From Tethya wilhelma (lineage: Eukaryota; Porifera; Demospongiae; Tethyida; Tethyidae), in contig CAXIPT010000001.1 of assembly GCA_964030475.1 (NCBI GenBank), positions 11,434,773 through 11,498,772 on the forward strand: a stretch of DNA of 64,000 bases. The letters are read 5' to 3'. The position numbers and the translations under genes were made by a program. A model generated the notes under the pieces. The model saw only the letters and a program-made list of their open reading frames with translations, was not told where the DNA came from and made no database searches. How positions within the stretch are numbered: the first letter of the stretch is position 1; each line of letters opens with the position of its first letter. This document shows positions 34,300 to 45,096 of the stretch, one piece after another.

Positions 34300-34641
34300 T
34301 TGTATTATAAATTAATTCATGATTTGAATGATACACATTTTATAGGATCTAACTCAAGTGGAGGAAATGTTGGTATCTGCTGTCAAGCCTATCATGTCAG
34401 TCTACAGGCTACCTCAAGGCCAGTATGGTTATAGTGGACATGTCATTAACCTCCCACAAGATGTGTTGTCATTTGCCACCAGTCTCCCAAGATTACCATC
34501 CGAGGTTGACATCTTGATACTACACGTGCTTCTAAACTTTTCTGCGCATGCATGCATTGACCATTGCGTAATCTATATACCAACGGGTATCTTCGACCAT
34601 TACCGACTTTTGTAACACTATAGTCTATAGTCTATAGTCTA

Positions 34642-34668
34642 CAAGTGAAAAAAACATTGGAAATGTAA
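34642..34668 (+). mobile_element. HL family remnant: 5' tip interrupted by copy 5
   Basis: The 27-base tip (CAAGTGAAAAAAACATTGG to ATGTAA) is identical in layout to the start of other HL elements and is followed directly by the 3' hairpin end of copy 5 in opposite orientation. Its continuation is lost beyond the N. Confidence 0.8.
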
Positions 34669-35231
34669 TTCCCAGTACGGTAGTACTGGGTACATAGGAA
34701 TGGCACGGATGGCCCATTAGCGCAATACAAATATTCACGCAAATAACTCTGCAAAAACTGAGCACTTGGCACTAGAAGGCTTCTTAAGCTACTATTTAGC
34801 CTTTTCTCTTTCTATTGAGCCTAACAACATAGCCTAAAACCATCGCTAAAGTAACAAACTACAGTATGCCAAACCTCCAATTTTCTCCATCTTCTTCTTC
34901 TTCTTCTTCTTCTTCTTCTTCTTCTTCTTCTTCTTCTTCTTCTTCTTCTTCTTCTTCTATCTTGGAACGACTTTTCTCAAAAACCGCTCACTTTAATAAG
35001 CTGATTCTTGAACGAATAAACTTGGTTCCTTTGTCTTCACGTGCTTTTTGTATCGGTTATTCGTCTCTCTAGCTGAGTCGCTAGATACAAGACGAAAAGC
35101 GCCTTCTCCGTATGGCAGCCATTCATTTCTGGACTCATTAATAATTCATCAGCTACCTTGGAAATCAAGTTGACGACCCTTTTCCAGTTAGACAAGTGTG
35201 CGTTATTTGGAATCCGAATATTCGCTGCCCT
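34669..35231 (-). mobile_element. HL family copy 5 (3' half), with expanded CTT run
   Basis: It starts TTCCCAGTACGGTAGTACTG and carries the shared 3' half. The TTC microsatellite that is 3-6 units in other copies has grown to about 23 units here (34889-34958). The sequence is cut by N at 35232 near the end of the shared half (TGTGCGTTATTTGGAATCC). Confidence 0.9.
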
Positions 35232-35232
35232 N
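35232..35232. other. single N, probable assembly join
   Basis: It interrupts HL copy 5; the expected middle and foldback domain do not follow. Confidence 0.75.
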
Positions 35233-35536
35233 GCTCTAAACTGCAAAACCCTGAGCTCAGAGTCCGAGAAGCTATTGAACTGCCGACTGATAACTCAAGA
35301 CTGATACAACAGCTAGCTGCTAAGATTCAACGCATGCATGATGCTGAAACCCTGGGCGCATAGGTGGCCAGGAGAGTAACTGTTAACTGGCAAGAGAGAA
35401 TCAATGGAGTCCTCAGTAATGAGAATAACTGCAGACTCATGATCAAAGAAATTCTGTCAACAACCAATTCATGATCAGCCAAGTCAAGTGTCTCTTGTAT
35501 GCCATACTCTTTCACCAGTCCTAAACAATATGCACT

Positions 35537-35613
35537 AGCCTCGTTCCCATGCACATAACCTACTAGGCTCCCCTTTCACAGTGAGTATATAGGGGAGAGC
35601 CTGCAACGAGTCT
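35537..35613. repeat. foldback hairpin
   Basis: GCCTCGTTCCCATG and AGGCTCCCCT are mirrored by AGGGGAGAGCCT and GCAACGAG. It is a compact imperfect hairpin, similar in style to 31465-31571. Confidence 0.65.
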
Positions 35614-35696
35614 ATTCCCACATGCAAGACTCTATGCACATGGGCTTGCTCGTGCTCGCCCCACTCCATGCTTGCATGCCACTAGTATAGTACGTA

Positions 35697-36570
35697 CAAG
35701 TAGAAAAAACATTAGAAATGTAATGAGAACATAGGAATGGCCAAATCGTAAAAAGTAAGCAAACAAGATAGGAATGGTGGTCAGATTGAGAGAAGAGTTC
35801 ATTTTGTGTGTCTCAGTTATGTTCATATCCCCAGCTCAATGACATAGTGGACACAGGAATGAACTCTTCACTCAATCTGACCACCATTCCTATCTTGTTT
35901 GCTTACTTTTTACGATTTGGCCATTCCTATGTTCTCATTACATTTCTAATGTTTTTTCTACTTGTTTGTTCTATTTTTTTCTGAATAATTAATATTTTTA
36001 TTTACCCTAGCAAATTTTCTAAAGCAAATAATAGCTATGGTGGAGTTTTGTATCCAGTAGATGCAGTAGTAGAATCACGAAATATAATTCTAAATAACGC
36101 ACACTTGTATATGTGGAAAGGGTCGTCAATCTGATTTTCAAATAGCTAATGAATTATTCATGAGTATAGAATTTAATGGCAGCCATACAGAGAAGGCACT
36201 TTTCGTCTTGTATCTAGCGACTTAGCTAGAGAGACGAATAACCGATGCCAAAGACAAAGAAACCAAGTTTATTCGTTCAAGAATCAGCTCCTGAAAGTGA
36301 GCGCTCTCAGAGAAAAATGGGTGCAAGATAGAAGAATAAGAAGAAGAAGATGGAGAAAATTGGAGGTTTGGCATATTTTAGTTTGGTACTTTAGCGATGG
36401 TTTTAAGCCATGTTTTTAGGTTTGTTAGAAAGAGAAAAAGCTAAATAGTAGCTTAAGAAGCCTTTTTGTGCCAAGTGCTCAGTTTTTGCAGAGTTATTCG
36501 CGTGAATATTTGTATTGCTCTAATGGGGCATCCGTGCCATTCCATGTACCCAGTACTACCGTACTGGGAA
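35697..36570 (+). mobile_element. HL family copy 6
   Basis: A complete 874-base copy. It starts CAAGTAGAAAAAACATTAGA after GTA, has a foldback 5' domain (35697-35970, arms containing GGAATGGTGGTCAGATTGAG), a middle AT-rich section, the GAAGAAG run near 36335-36350, and the 3' hairpin ending at GGGAA with T next. No coding capacity. Confidence 0.92.
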
Positions 36571-36678
36571 TATGTAATCCCAGTAGTAATACAAAACACT
36601 TAAAATGCATATAAAACTTGTTGAACTATTATAATTATACCGTTGCTTACCAACTTTCAACAAGTATACAAGCACATT

Positions 36679-37654
36679 CAAGTAAAAAAACATTGGAAAT
36701 ATAATGAGACACAGGAATGGCTAAATTGTAAAATGAATGCAAACAAGATGAAATGGTTGTTAGGAATTCTTCCTGTATGGGCTGCATTTAACAATCTCCT
36801 TATTGAGTCTCTCATTTTGCCCACAGGAAGAATTCCTTACACACTCTAACAGCCATTCCATCTTGTTTGCGTTCTTTTTACGATTTAGCCATTCCTGTTA
36901 CATTTCCAATGTTTTTTTAATTGTTTGTTCTCATTTTTCCATAATTCTACAAATACATTTGAGCTGAGCTAGTAGTCTGGCAAACCAGACTCACTGAGCC
37001 AGCGGCAGGCTGCTGAGCTGGTAAGTTGTGTAGCCTGCTTGATACTGAAGTGAAACACATCTCAGTCATCAGGAGCTGTATCATAAGATTTACTTGCCTT
37101 TCTATATATTATGATAATCAAAGTCCTGATTCATCTCTTAAGAAGAGCAACCAGGTATCACAAATTAGTTCTAGGCAACTTCAGTCCATTTAATTCTAAA
37201 TAATGCACAGTTTTGTGTGTGGAAAGGGTCGTCAATTCGAATTTTCTAGAAGCTAATGAATGATGCATGAGTGTAGAAATTAATGGCGACCATATGGAGG
37301 AGGCTCTTTTCGCCTTGTATCTAGCTACTCAATGAGATTCGCTAAAAACCGATGGCAAAAGCAACTGACCTGGAAGAAACCAAGTTCGTTCGTTCAAGAA
37401 TCAAAGTGAATATTCACTGCATGAAAAAAAGAAGAAGAAGATGAAGAAGAAGATGGAGAAATTTGAAGGTTTGGCGTGTTACTTTAGCGATGGTTTTTGG
37501 CCAAATTTTTGGGCTTATTAGAAAGAGAAAGAGCTAAATAGTAGCTTAAGAACCCTTTTAGTGCTAAGTGCTTAGTTTTTGCAGAGTTATTCGCATGAAT
37601 ATTTGTATTGCGCTAATGGGCCATTCCTGAGACATGAGTACCCAGTACTGGGAA
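36679..37654 (+). mobile_element. HL family copy 7
   Basis: It starts CAAGTAAAAAAACATTGG and ends CCCAGTACTGGGAA, where the hairpin loop TACCGTAC present in other copies is deleted. Total 976 bases. The foldback is 36679-36920. The left flank ends in T rather than A, the one exception I see to the A|T rule. Confidence 0.9.
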
Positions 37655-38357
37655 TATACACACACGCATACACACACACAGACACAGACACCATAGAGAC
37701 TGCTGGTTTTAGGATTCCTGGCTGTTCATTTGAGTGCTCTGTATGATAATACTTTATAATTATTATACAATTTTATAGTAGTCAGACGGTTATATATACG
37801 TATAAAGATATGTATAATTATATCCATATCATGAGAACATAAAATTGACAGTATACATTTATATATCCCATTTTGCCAGAGTCTCAGTACAGTAACAGCT
37901 GGGGTTTAACTAGGATATTTTCCCTCCCTCAGGGCTACAAGGGAAAATATGAGCCATAGTTTCCCTGTAGTACAATGACCAATAAGAATACAGCTTTACT
38001 CAACAACTGGAACTAAGTTGCATATTGTTTCTAAGATGACTGGTTAGTTTGAATGTTGTTTCCAAGAGAAAGAAAATTATACAAGCTACAACGTAACGTT
38101 GCAGTAATGCTGTACATACTATGCATACAGTAAAGAAAAAATTACTGCACAGTCAATGATGTCATTGGTTAGTGAAAGCCATTGTGCATTTCAACCCAAT
38201 TAAGCAGTCAATTTAACCTAATAGAGGTTAATTTAACCACTGAAGCACTTAGTTAATGGGGTAGCTACAACCAAGTTCAGTTATTTAACTAAGCATCGCT
38301 GACATAACCCATTGATCGTTTGCTGTACCTGTTCTTTGCATATGATTATTTGACCTA
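37655..38357. other. non-coding stretch with a short CA run
   Basis: An imperfect CA tract follows the HL end (37657-37690). A 10-base hairpin TATTTTCCCT/AGGGAAAATA is at about 37917-37950. Nothing else recognised. Confidence 0.4.
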
Positions 38358-38557
38358 CCGTATAGCGGGAATTTTTTGTGGGGGAAAATTTTGCGTTTTT
38401 CGTCTTGAATAGAAATTTACGGGGAAAATTTTTTGTGAATTGCATCTCAACATGACATGAAGACCTCGTATACAAATACGGGGGGAAAATTTCGCTGAAA
38501 GCTGCCAAACCGCGAAATTTGCAAAAATTTTCCCCCACGAAATTTCACGCTATACAG
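38358..38557. mobile_element. 200-bp MITE with TA duplication
   Basis: Inverted ends CCGTATAGCGGGAATTTT and AAATTTCACGCTATACAG extend inward with GGGGGAAAATTTT and AAAATTTTCCCCC. TA flanks both ends (38356-38357, 38558-38559). TA target duplication points to the Tc1/mariner/Pogo group. The interior is also rich in inverted segments, so the whole element can fold back. Confidence 0.85.
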
Positions 38558-38589
38558 TATGCTGGTTGAAATTACCCATCTGTTTTTTC

Positions 38590-38815
38590 AGTGTAGTACA
38601 CTTGTGTGTGTATTATTTAACTTAAACAGAGTTTGAGATTAAATGTTTATTTAAGTACACCTATAGTCTGCACTTGAGGGTTCTAACACAATTATGCTCA
38701 TACGTATAGATGGAGAAGATAACACCTTTATAAAGCAGTTACATATGTACATTGTATAATGTCTTAGTGTTTCGTTATCCAGTTTGTTTGTTTGGATGTT
38801 TGATTGTTTGCTTGC
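38590..38815 (+). repeat. interspersed repeat RY, copy 1
   Basis: The repeat includes TAGTCTGCACTTGAGGGTTC, TAACACAATTATGCTCATAC, GGAGAAGATAACA, and GTTATCCAGTTTGTTTGTTT. Copy 2 is inverted at 40255-40510 and copy 3 is direct at 49485-49722. The class is unknown; no inverted ends or open frame were recognised. Confidence 0.75.
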
Positions 38816-39850
38816 ATACTTAAGACTGGCAACACCATAGAGCAACATAACAAGACCAGCAACACATTAGAACAACACAGCAATACCAGCAATACCATGC
38901 ATACTTAAGACTAGCAACACCATAGAGCAACACAGCAACACCAGCAACACCATACTTAAGACTGGCAACACTATTGAGCAGCACCAGCAACACCACTCAG
39001 GTACATTAAGGACTGGGACCACGAATTATTGCTGAGTCAGCAAAAAGGGCGCGCGCCCTGTAAGGATCTATAGTACACGCCCTTTTTTGTCATATGATCA
39101 TTGCGTGACTGTTCATTTATTGACTCATTTAGAAAAGAAAGTGAGCTGCCTGTGAAAGTTTGTGAGAGGTATTTTTAGTTCTGCTGCTAATTTAGCTTCT
39201 TTTTGTTAGTTATTTCTAAGCTATCGCTCATATTGGTATGTACAGCGTTTGTAGTGATCACGTGGTCTTGAGATGACATGGCAAGTAGCCTCACTAAAGT
39301 CAAGAATCTTTGAACGGAATTCTTACGACGCTTGTGAAGGTCAGTAAATGAAGTAAGTATGATCTAACCTAGGCTGTAAACAAGAATATTTCTTTACTTT
39401 TCAGAAAATAAACATAGTTACGCTCGTACAGCGCAAAATATGTTAATTAGCTTCATAAAAAAACAACTTTTTGTCTCATAATTGGCATTCTGTGTATTTT
39501 TAGCTAAAACGCAGTAGAGCACATTAACTGCAGAGTCTGCTGAGCACAGTGAAACTGCTCTAGCTTAGGCGCTTATATTCCGTGTTGTGTAAATTTGCCT
39601 ATCGACCTCCATCGTTTTTATAGTGCCACACCCACTCATCCTTGTGGTGGGCATGGCTAATTAAATCAATTTTCTAATTATTAAACATTCCCATTTCATA
39701 TAATATTTGAAAGAAGTCTAAATAATGTATATATTTTCTGGTATAGCACCATGAATAACCACCTTGATGTCAAAATTTTAGCTGGTCCCAGTCCTTAATG
39801 CACCTGAGCATACTTAAGACTGGTCAACACCAGCAACACCATGCATGTGA
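38812..39850. repeat. minisatellite CATACTTAAGACTGGCAACACC, interrupted by T3
   Basis: Units of about 45-60 bases with CATACTTAAGACTGGCAA and variable CAACACCAGCAACACC stretches fill 38812-38995. The TIR element T3 interrupts the array, which resumes at 39809 with CATACTTAAGACTGG. This gives a clean empty-site comparison for T3. Confidence 0.8.
38996..39808. mobile_element. TIR transposon family 'CTCAGG', copy T3
   Basis: Ends CTCAGGTACATTAAGGACTG and CCTTAATGCACCTGAG, 813 bases, with CA on both sides (38994-38995 and 39809-39810). The left 50 bases match the inverted right end of T2, including GAATTATTGCTGAGTCAGCA. No open frame longer than about 60 codons. Confidence 0.92.
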
Positions 39851-40254
39851 GTGTGTGTGGTGTGTTAGTCTACGCTATACTTTTACATAGAGGGGAAAAA
39901 AATCTTCAGGACTCCTTGATATTAATTGCATTGTGCATAAAATTTCAACCTTTTGAATACATAATGAATCAATGACAATGAGTTTCATTCATGAGGTTAA
40001 TACAGGAACATTTTTATGGTCACCCCAGGCAATTGCATTATCATGATGATTGATTTTACTCAGGTAGAGGATCATTCAGGTATATTTTGACCTGTATACC
40101 ACTTGAAAATTTTTCATGCATATAAATTATTGCTTAATCACATAATTTCAATTTGCAAAAGAATGATCAGAAATCAATTGATGAGGGAAAACAAAAACAG
40201 AGTTATATATTCCAAGTTATGTGCATAATTTGCTGTTATGATATTATTGTATGT

Positions 40255-40510
40255 AACAAGCAAACAAACAATCAAACATCCAAACAAACAAACAAACTGG
40301 ATAACGATACAGTAAGACATTATACAATGGTACATACGTAACCGCTTTATAATGTTATCTTCTCCATCTATACGCTTTAAAATTTTATCTTCTCCATCTA
40401 TACGTATAAGCATAATTGTGTTAGAACCCTCAAGTGCAGACTATAGCTGTACTTCAATAAACATTTAATCTCAGAGTCTGTGCGAGTTAAATAAAAGGGT
40501 TCAATTTGCC
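40255..40510 (-). repeat. interspersed repeat RY, copy 2 (inverted)
   Basis: It is the reverse complement of copy 1, with AAACAAACAAACTGGATAAC, TTATCTTCTCCATCTATACG (this block duplicated in tandem) and GAACCCTCAAGTGCAGACTA. Together with copy 1 it forms a 1.9-kb inverted pair. Confidence 0.75.
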
Positions 40511-41147
40511 CATGCTGAATGATAATCAAGGTCAATCATAGTTGCATTGCATAATTAAGCCTCAGTGCATGCAGAGAATTACGGTAATCGTTTTGTGTGT
40601 TTGTGTGTCTGTCTGTCTGTTATTAGATTGAGAGTTTTTAAGCTTCTTAGCTTCAAGACTGCACCCATCGGATCACACCGCATATAGTGTGTGTTATCTA
40701 AAGTACAGTAGAATTTGGACTAGGCATGCATGTATGAATGATTGTGCAGATCTTGGTTCAGTTGTCTTTATTGCTTTATAGGTAAGCAACTGAATTGGTT
40801 GCAATCAGTTTTAGTGAGATAATACTTTGTAGAACCGTGTTATACATCTTTGTAGCTTAGTTGTGTGCCACAGTGTTTTGTAGCACTGATTCATAGTGCA
40901 GTCTCAGTGTGTGGCTGTTCATCATCAAATTTTACCATTCAATCAATTTTCTAAACTGAGTTTTTCAGAGATTATTCAGTATAAATAGACTGGCCAGAAC
41001 AAACACACATATAGCTAGGCTGTGTTTGACTGAACTGTGACCTTGCGGTCTGCATAGCTGGCCCATGGCCTTGTTGCATACTTATTATTGTATGTTTTAT
41101 TGTTTGTTTAGAGTGGATGCTAGTTGAGTGCGCTGAGGCCTATGCAC
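40511..41147. other. non-coding stretch, no recognised feature
   Basis: AT-rich sequence with short TGTCTGTC repeats near 40610. No gene or element supported. Confidence 0.4.
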
Positions 41148-41588
41148 CAGAGGAGGTTCGACACAATTAACCTTTCATTAATGAGGTCACATATAATGAC
41201 TATGCTGAGCCGCTTTTATAGCATTCCAAAGTCCATGTGGTCAGCCAGAGAAGCAAAATCAAGAGTTTATTTTTGTAAATAGCAAACTAGATACAATTGG
41301 CAACTTGTCAAGAGTGGTCAGAGTCTTAGTTCAATGAGCTGAGTTGGTATCATTTGTAGGGACACTTACATGGTATGCCTGAATCAAGCTGATGAATCCT
41401 TTCTACACTTCTCTTTGATGGTTTGGAGGGAGTAATGTCTATTGGCGTGCCTCTCATACGTTTTTTGTTCGTGTAGGACTGGTGGATAGAAGCAGGGTCT
41501 GTACCACGTGGACTTTGAAATGCAATAAAAGCAGTTCAGCATAGCGTGAACTCATTAATATAAGGTTAATTGTGTCAAACCTCCTCTG
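41148..41588. mobile_element. MULE-like non-autonomous transposon, 9-bp duplication
   Basis: Inverted ends of 27 bases: CAGAGGAGGTTCGACACAAT and, at the right, ATTGTGTCAAACCTCCTCTG. The flanks CCTATGCAC (41139-41147) and CTTATGCAA (41589-41597) match at 7 of 9 positions, an aged 9-bp target duplication. The first ten bases equal those of the MITE at 42537-42688. No transposase frame. Confidence 0.85.
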
Positions 41589-42536
41589 CTTATGCAATAT
41601 TTGCCAGAAGATTTCCCAAAGTTTGTAACTTTCAAATTTGTTGGTAAAAATTTCTGCTGTTGCTAATGTTTAATTTTCATCATTGCAAAAAATTGTTGCC
41701 ATGTTTATTTTTTATCAGTAACGGTTGTTGACAAAAATTTAGTGATCTAGGGTATGTTTTTAGGCTTGCAGTTAGAAACAAATTAGCTCACATAGTGACC
41801 ATTATAATAAATTTTAAGAATATCCTGTTGTGTAACAGCCACACACATGCACACACAAACACACACATGTATTGAGTGCCGCACACTTAAGCGCATGCAA
41901 CTAGTTTGTTTGCCATTGATGATTAACCCTCTGTGACCCCTATATAGCTACAACTACTACTACTACAATGAAGGACCTCACGTGCACAGTGCTTAAGCCT
42001 CGGTGCACACAACTAGCATGTACAACTATTTGAACATGTCAGTATGCATACCTAGTTATAATAACCTCTATTTAGAAATTCACTTTGATGCAGGTAGTAC
42101 TTGCAATCATGCTCAGTAGTTAGCGGCCAGCCTCAGGCATTAATACAAAACACACAACTAACCTGCTATGATGGTTACTTCTACACAAAGTACTATCTTA
42201 CTATATTTAACTTGCGATCTTACCTGCAAGCCCATAGCAAGCTGATTGAGAGTAGTCAGGCACAGGATGCGGGTGTGGTGACCAGATATTAAATTTTGCA
42301 TTATAGTGTACGTATTGTTGAATTATGTTGAAGTCATTGTATGCGTGCACTCACTGAATAGAAAGCAAATCTATAATTTGCCTATATACAGCTAGGACCT
42401 AGTTGTAGCTATGCAGCTTGCAGGCACTTGCAGGATTGCAGCCTATTATTGCACAAACGACCTTTACCATATTTCACGAGCAAAAAGTGGTCCGGCCCAA
42501 ACCAGACCTGCTGGACCGCTTGCTACGGCCCTGACC
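41589..42536. other. non-coding stretch, no recognised feature
   Basis: A few CA-rich segments (41840-41870). The short open frames have no domain or second copy. Confidence 0.4.
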
Positions 42537-42688
42537 CAGAGGAGGTACGACACGAGTGCGCCTTTGCTGAGCTGGCAAACAGGTGCACGTGATCAGTTCT
42601 CATTGTGAAGTATTGCGGTCACATGATTGGAATGCAATTAACAGACTTGTCAGCTCAGCAAAGGCGAACTCGTGTTGTACCTCCTCTG
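42537..42688. mobile_element. MULE-like MITE, complete, perfect 9-bp duplication
   Basis: It is 152 bases with inverted ends of about 42 bases, CAGAGGAGGTACGACACGAG and CTCGTGTTGTACCTCCTCTG. GCCCTGACC is present at 42528-42536 and 42689-42697, an exact 9-bp duplication. Terminal sequence and duplication size fit Mutator-like elements. The copy at 2553-2683 is the same family in the opposite orientation. Confidence 0.95.
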
Positions 42689-43808
42689 GCCCTGACCTGT
42701 CCAAGCAGCTAAGCTAGCCAAACTCAAGTCCTTCCTTGAGTCTTTGATTCATGCTGTACTGTTTCTAGACAATGCATACTATACGGGGCATGATCGATGG
42801 GTGCAGTTTCAAAGCTAATAAATCACGTGCCAAGGCATAACTACTACTACTACTAGGGTGATGCAAAGCATCATGGGGGCGAGCCTGCATGAGTAGCTCT
42901 GTGGTCTCAAGGGTACAGGTACGCATGTGCATATTTTTATGTTGCATCTCATGATTCATGATTGCTGGAGCCTTGAGGTGTTTGAAGATGTAGATTCGGG
43001 AGAGCAGAGTTGAAGAACAAGCAAGAGCAGTCACTCCAATGGTGGCTATATGAGACAACTAAACCAGTACTGCTTGGTACCTCGTACACTTGCTGTATAT
43101 AGGGGACTTTGCTTGCAAACTCTTCTCACTCTTGACCAACCAGTACTCATTGTACTTAAGGCTGCTATTCACTAATTAAGTCTACCAAATATTCACCCAT
43201 GTATTTTCTTAAAAATACAGTAATGTTATGAAATTTTAATGATATAGGGAGATTGTTATCACTATTCTATGACAACTCCATAACATGTTTCCATGGTAAC
43301 TATAACCACACTGCCACGCCCATTGTGCTAATTTCTTTTTTGTTCAGAAGAACTTGCTGCTACGAAATATTTTGTTTTTTTGACCCAGAAATTTGACTAC
43401 CAGTTCATATTTTGTCACTTTACAAAATTCAGCTTGGAAAATTTGTTCTGCATTAACTACTGGAAATTACAATGCGAATGCTTAATTAAGTACAAAAATG
43501 TGCATTTTATGGTAGTTTTTTCTAATTTACAGCCATACTGTTTTTACAGGACAAAATTTAATTTTCCAGTTGGTAAATTGTTTGTTGGTGAATTCTCTTT
43601 GATATAATACTAAAATATTTTGGATAAAAACCTTTTTTCGTAGTGGCAAACTAAGAAAACTACAATATTTTAGCCTCATATTGAAATGGCCATATATAGA
43701 AAACAGATATGTTTCCATGAAAACCATTGAATGTGTGTATTTATCCATGTATGCTGAATCTAAACACATTTTTAGCAAATTCAGATCAAGAAAAAACATG
43801 ATACCTGC

Positions 43809-44140
43809 TGTAATGACTGATGTAATGATGTTGTAATGTTATTGTAATGTTATTGCAATGCATGTCTTAATATTATTTTAGTAATTTTGTAATTTTGAAC
43901 TTTCTAGAACTAGTGGTTACTTTTTACTATAGAGTTAGGTTGAGTTCATTTCTTTTGCTGAATATATAATTTCCTATAGATATTTTTCCTGTGTTGTGCA
44001 AGGCATGTTTACATTCTTATTTTTACCTTACTTGGTAATGTCTAGCACCTTTTACATTTCTTCCTGTTTTGTGGTTTTCATTTAGTATTTAAGCTTGTGA
44101 GCTAAAATTGTCAAGAACTTTCAACTTTCAAGTTATCACA
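43809..44140 (+). repeat. 5' LTR of gypsy element B
   Basis: 332 bases, TG to CA. It has a short internal repeat AATGTTATTGTAATG that is present one time fewer in the 3' LTR. Confidence 0.92.
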
Positions 44141-44160
44141 ATTGGCGACGAGGATCAACT

Positions 44161-45096
44161 ATGGCAGCCCATGGCAGCATTTCAGCATTCGACAGCAGTC
44201 AAGAAGACTGGCCTTCATACATAGAGAGACTGGAGGAGTACTTCACTGCCAATGGGGTGGATGATGCAGACAAACAGCGGGCTATCCTGCTAAGTGTATC
44301 CGGACCGGCGACCTACAAACTTATTCGCAGTCTATTGGCTCCCGCGAAGCCGAAGGACAAGTCATTCAAGGATATCAAGAACGACCATTACCAACCGCAA
44401 CCTTCGATGATTGTGCAGAGATATGCCTTTCATTCCCATTCTCGCAAGCAAGGCGAATCAGTTGCTACTTTCGTTGCGGAACTTAGAAGACTCTCGGAAC
44501 ATTGCGGTTTTGCAGATACTTTGGAGGATATGCTACGGGATCGCCTCGTCTGCGGTATCAACGATGCCCGAGTACAGAGACGGCTTCTAGCCGAAACGGA
44601 TCTTGATTACAAGAAGGCTTTTGAACTGGCCCAAGCAATGGAGGCAGCCGATAAAGGGGCAAAAGACCTCCAAGGACCACATACTGGTCTACATTTTGTT
44701 GCTCCCCATTCAGGTAAACAGAGTGGCCGACCAGGGACACCTACCTGTTACCGTTGCAGAGGGAAACACAAGGCTACAGTCTGCAAATTCGCAGATGTAG
44801 ACTGTCACTACTGCGGCAAAAAGGGACACTTGGCAAAGGTATGCAACAGTAAAGCAAAGAAAACTAGGAAAAAATCTACCTCACAGCCTACCAAGACGGA
44901 TCGCCGCACTCATCAAGTTACTAAAGCAACTCCAGAGGACGTCCCCGATGACAGCTACAAGATTTACCATACACAAGAGGACCGAGGAAGTCCGCTGGTG
45001 GTCACAATCAGCCTTAACAACTCCAAGACAGAGATGGAAGTGGACACAGGTGCTACCAGTTCACTCATTTCCGAAGCAACCTACAGACAGCTTTAG
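44161..45096 (+). pseudogene. gypsy B gag and start of protease, ending at a nonsense codon
   Basis: The start MAAHGSISAFDSSQEDWPSY follows the leader directly. The capsid region has YIERLEEYFTANGVDDADKQ and later LRDRLVCGINDARVQRRLLA. Two zinc knuckles follow: CYRCRGKHKATVC and CHYCGKKGHLAKVC. The same frame then enters the protease, where VDTGATSSLISEATY contains the active-site DTG. A TAG at 45094-45096 ends it within the protease; the sense continues beyond. Apart from this stop the gag appears intact. Confidence 0.9.

Larger units (their letters stand above)
32531..34520 (+). pseudogene. Helitron Rep/helicase-type protein, N-terminal exons
   Basis: The start MDSPHERRLQRRRELYREYM is an Arg/Glu-rich leader followed by two stops (TGATGA at 32632). 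After a probable intron ending CACAG near 32749, the frame has Arg-rich repeats and then KMRKFHKAMSEITHPTCDTC near 33020, a CxxC zinc region in another frame after it, and SCANNMDPGLVPPQLQ at about 33170-33210. An intron then opens (CAG|GTTAGC), contains HL copy 4, and closes at TTTATAG|GATCTAACTC near 34343. The next exon reads DLTQVEEMLVSAVKPIMSVY and YSGHVINLPQDVLSFATSLP. These phrases are the standard N-terminal region of Helitron proteins upstream of the Rep domain. The match ends at about 34520; Rep and helicase are absent. Confidence 0.75.
32331..35685 (+). mobile_element. Helitron family H, degraded autonomous copy
   Basis: It begins TTGGGCGAGCCGAAGCGAGC after an A, close to the 5' end of the copy at 13500-14544. 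It ends with GTGCTCGCCCC, the palindrome ATGCTTGCAT and CTAG, followed by T at 35686. Inside are exons for the N-terminal part of a Helitron Rep/helicase-type protein, an HL element inserted in an intron (33221-34299), the start of a second HL element, a further HL copy and an N. After the N, 35233-35400 contains a possible frame (PELRVREAIELPTDN) that I cannot assign. Most of the Rep/helicase gene is missing, so the copy is dead; because of the N, the linkage of the two ends is not certain. Confidence 0.65.

Noticed and set aside
38340..38560. Possible structured non-coding RNA because of strong fold-back
   Set aside because: Inverted ends with TA on both sides explain it as a MITE.
42101..42292. 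63-codon open frame as a small host gene
   Set aside because: No domain, no conserved copy and no clear start context.
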